DNA of 8,044 nucleotides from Euryarchaeota archaeon UBA495. Lineage in GTDB: Archaea > Thermoplasmatota > Poseidoniia > Poseidoniales > Poseidoniaceae. Each line of letters opens with the position of its first letter. Within the stretch, counting starts at the first letter, position 1. Made by a program: the position numbers and the translations under genes. The stretch is taken from contig DALQ01000065.1 in the NCBI GenBank assembly GCA_002496845.1, positions 1 to 8,044 on the forward strand, read 5' to 3'. This document shows, piece by piece, positions 6,878 to 8,044 of this stretch. The notes under the pieces are model-generated. The model was given only the letters and a program-made list of their open reading frames with translations. It made no database searches and had not been told where the DNA came from.

Positions 6878-6879
6878 CA
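6875..6879 (-). other. One-base stop/start overlap (TGATG) between liuC and the biotin carboxylase gene
   Basis: The liuC stop TGA (6877-6879) shares its final A with the carboxylase ATG (6875-6877). Such junctions commonly allow a terminating ribosome to restart, which would couple the two products. Confidence 0.85.
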
Positions 6880-7734
6880 CTTGGAGCCCCCGTCGTCTGG
6901 ACGCCATGCAGGTGGGCGCTTTTCCAAAAAGGCGGACAGCCCTTCCTGACCTTCGTCCGAACCGCGCATGCGGCTGGTGAAATCAAGGGTCCAAGTCCGC
7001 AGCGCGAGGTCGTCGCCGGTCCAGCGGTCGAAGCCCAGTGCGAGTTCTTTGGCTGCGGAGACCGCCGAGGGTCCTGTGGTCATGACTTCGGCGACGAGGC
7101 CTTCCACGGTGGCCCAAGCAGCCTCATGGTCTGGCGTGACGTCTTCGATGAGGCCAATGCGTTGCGCCTCGGTCGTCCCGATACGACCTGCGTGCATGGC
7201 CAAACGACGGAAGGCGGCGCTGCCCACACGTCGGTAGACGTAGGGGCCAATGACCGCTGGGAGGATGCCCAGTTTCCCTTCTGAAAGAGCGATGCGGGCG
7301 CCTTCGACGGCCACCACATGATCGCAAGCAGAAATCAACCCGGCTCCACCGCCAAGCGCCACGCCATGAAGCACGGCGATGGTGTAGCAAGGGTGAGCCC
7401 AAAGGCCGTTGAACAAGCGGTCCAGCCTGGCGCTGTCCTCACGGTTTTCTTCTGGAGTCTTTGCACCAGCGTCGCGCATCATGTTGATGTCCGCGCCAGC
7501 GCAGAAGTGCTTCCCCATGCCGTGGAGCACAAGCAAGCGAAACAGAGGCCCTTCGTCGTCGGAAAGAAGGCCTGCTGGACCTGCGCTGCGCGAGGCACTC
7601 CAATCGAGCACGTCGCAAAGTTCGGTGATCATGGCGGTGTTCAGGGCATTGTACACCGATTCGCGGGCCAAGCCAACCCGAAGCACGGCACCTTCAACCT
7701 CGAGATGAAGATGTTCACAAACGGGAATCGACAT
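6877..7734 (-). CDS. liuC: Methylglutaconyl-CoA hydratase (enoyl-CoA hydratase/crotonase family)
   Basis: This protein of 285 residues is predicted to hydrate 3-methylglutaconyl-CoA to HMG-CoA, the step after methylcrotonyl-CoA carboxylase in leucine breakdown. Crotonase-fold features are the oxyanion-hole segments HFCAGADINMM (76-86) and HGVALGGGAGLISACD (123-138), and the acid/base segment SEGKLGILPAVIGPYV (151-166) with Glu152. The first crotonase glutamate position is Gly132; this GGxxGL form and the ILPAVIGPYV stretch are, from memory, typical of LiuC-type hydratases. The C-terminal KRPPAW (272-277) also fits. An insertion at about 46-62 lengthens the N-terminal part relative to the usual 260-270 residues. 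The ATG at 7732-7734 has GAGG (7742-7745) 7 bases upstream. The stop overlaps the carboxylase start by one base (TGATG). Its place between mccB and the carboxylase genes supports the specific function; a more general enoyl-CoA hydratase is the alternative. Confidence 0.9.
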   Translation of the reverse strand: MSIPVCEHLHLEVEGAVLRVGLARESVYNALNTAMITELCDVLDWSASRSAGPAGLLSDDEGPLFRLLVLHGMGKHFCAGADINMMRDAGAKTPEENREDSARLDRLFNGLWAHPCYTIAVLHGVALGGGAGLISACDHVVAVEGARIALSEGKLGILPAVIGPYVYRRVGSAAFRRLAMHAGRIGTTEAQRIGLIEDVTPDHEAAWATVEGLVAEVMTTGPSAVSAAKELALGFDRWTGDDLALRTWTLDFTSRMRGSDEGQEGLSAFLEKRPPAWRPDDGGSK

Positions 7735-7741
7735 AGAAAAA

Positions 7742-7745
7742 CCTC
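7742..7745 (-). promoter_or_regulatory. Ribosome-binding site of liuC
   Basis: GAGG on the minus strand lies 7 bases before the ATG at 7732-7734, supporting that start. It overlaps the edge of the first TCAATTGGA repeat. Confidence 0.5.
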
Positions 7746-7772
7746 AATTGGAAAATCAAATCTTCAATTGGA
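7744..7772. repeat. Pair of 9-bp direct repeats in the mccB-liuC spacer
   Basis: TCAATTGGA occurs at 7744-7752 and again at 7764-7772, exactly 20 bases apart (about two helical turns). Each copy contains the palindrome CAATTG. The repeats fill most of the only AT-rich spacer (7735-7774) in a GC-rich window, just upstream of the liuC start. They could be an operator pair, part of an internal promoter, or a small duplication; function is inferred. Confidence 0.5.
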
Positions 7773-7774
7773 CT

Positions 7775-8044
7775 TCACATCCGGAAAATTCCGTACCCTT
7801 TCTCGGGTGCGGGACCGTTTCTGGCCGCCGCCAAACAAAGTCCGAGCACGTCCCGTGTGTCACGTGGGTCGATGACGCCGTCATCCCACAGGCGTGCAGT
7901 CGAGTAGTACGGCGAACCTTCCTCCTCGTACTTTGCAAGGATGGGAGCGCGATACGCCTCCACTTCTTCCTCGTTCATCGGTTCGCTGCCTTCGCGCGCA
8001 CGCTGATCCTGTTTGATGGTGGCCAGAACGTCCGCGGCTTGTGG
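7775..8044 (-). CDS. liuB: Methylcrotonyl-CoA carboxylase carboxyltransferase (beta) subunit, C-terminal fragment
   Basis: Only the last 89 residues are present; the N-terminal part, expected to be about 450 residues, lies beyond the right edge. The beta subunit transfers the carboxyl group from carboxybiotin to 3-methylcrotonyl-CoA. The visible C-terminus has the diagnostic stretches EEEGSPYYSTARLWDDG (40-56), VIDPRDTRDVLGL (57-69) and the ending YGIFRM (84-89). From memory these match bacterial and eukaryotic MccB/MCCC2 proteins (human MCCC2 ends in FGIFRM) and differ from propionyl-CoA carboxylase beta, which ends differently. No frame break is seen, and the stop is TGA at 7775-7777. It is the first visible gene of the co-directional cluster. 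The 40-base gap to liuC, the largest in the cluster, carries a direct repeat. Also known as mccB. Confidence 0.93.
   Translation of the reverse strand, partial: PQAADVLATIKQDQRAREGSEPMNEEEVEAYRAPILAKYEEEGSPYYSTARLWDDGVIDPRDTRDVLGLCLAAARNGPAPEKGYGIFRM

Noticed and set aside
7735..7740. T-run on the minus strand as a terminator between mccB and liuC
   Set aside because: Only five Ts, with no hairpin before them, and placed directly ahead of the liuC start; insufficient evidence for termination.

Overview
The window looks like a GC-rich chromosomal segment from an archaeon. A marine planktonic Euryarchaeota/Thermoplasmatota lineage (Marine Group II-like) is my best guess, at roughly even odds. 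Reasons: the PyrB fragment has archaeal-type motif wording; the acyl-CoA carboxylase biotin carboxylase and biotin carrier are separate short proteins, as known in archaea; genes are tightly packed with one-base stop/start overlaps; and two large membrane proteins have no family I can name. No similarity search could be run, so the taxonomy is an inference.

Layout: (1) 1-420, minus strand: N-terminal 140 residues of aspartate carbamoyltransferase (pyrB), running off the left edge. (2) 421-541: a divergent 121-bp spacer with a 6-bp dyad next to the pyrB start. (3) 542-2290, plus strand: an unassigned protein with about six membrane segments and a long helical tail built from a degenerate repeat of about 64 residues. 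(4) 2291-4885, minus strand: an unassigned protein with about ten membrane segments and a TPR-like helical C-terminal half. Its stop codon abuts the stop of the preceding gene exactly. (5) 4908-8044, minus strand: a compact leucine-degradation cluster in the order liuB/mccB (C-terminal 89 residues, running off the right edge), liuC hydratase, biotin carboxylase subunit, biotin carrier subunit.

How the genes work together: in leucine breakdown, 3-methylcrotonyl-CoA is carboxylated to 3-methylglutaconyl-CoA by the carboxylase (biotin carboxylase + carrier + carboxyltransferase). LiuC then hydrates the product to HMG-CoA. All of these proteins are encoded here as adjacent co-directional genes. 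The hydratase/carboxylase and carboxylase/carrier junctions each share a single base (TGATG), which implies translational coupling. The membrane protein at 2291-4885 follows the carrier gene after about 22 bases and may be transcribed with the cluster, but nothing in its sequence ties it to leucine metabolism. PyrB (pyrimidine synthesis) is unrelated.

I found no tRNA, rRNA, CRISPR array, transposase or other mobile element. The most unusual items are the split of the methylcrotonyl-CoA carboxylase alpha chain inside its bridging domain, and the two convergent membrane/helical-repeat proteins of unknown function.
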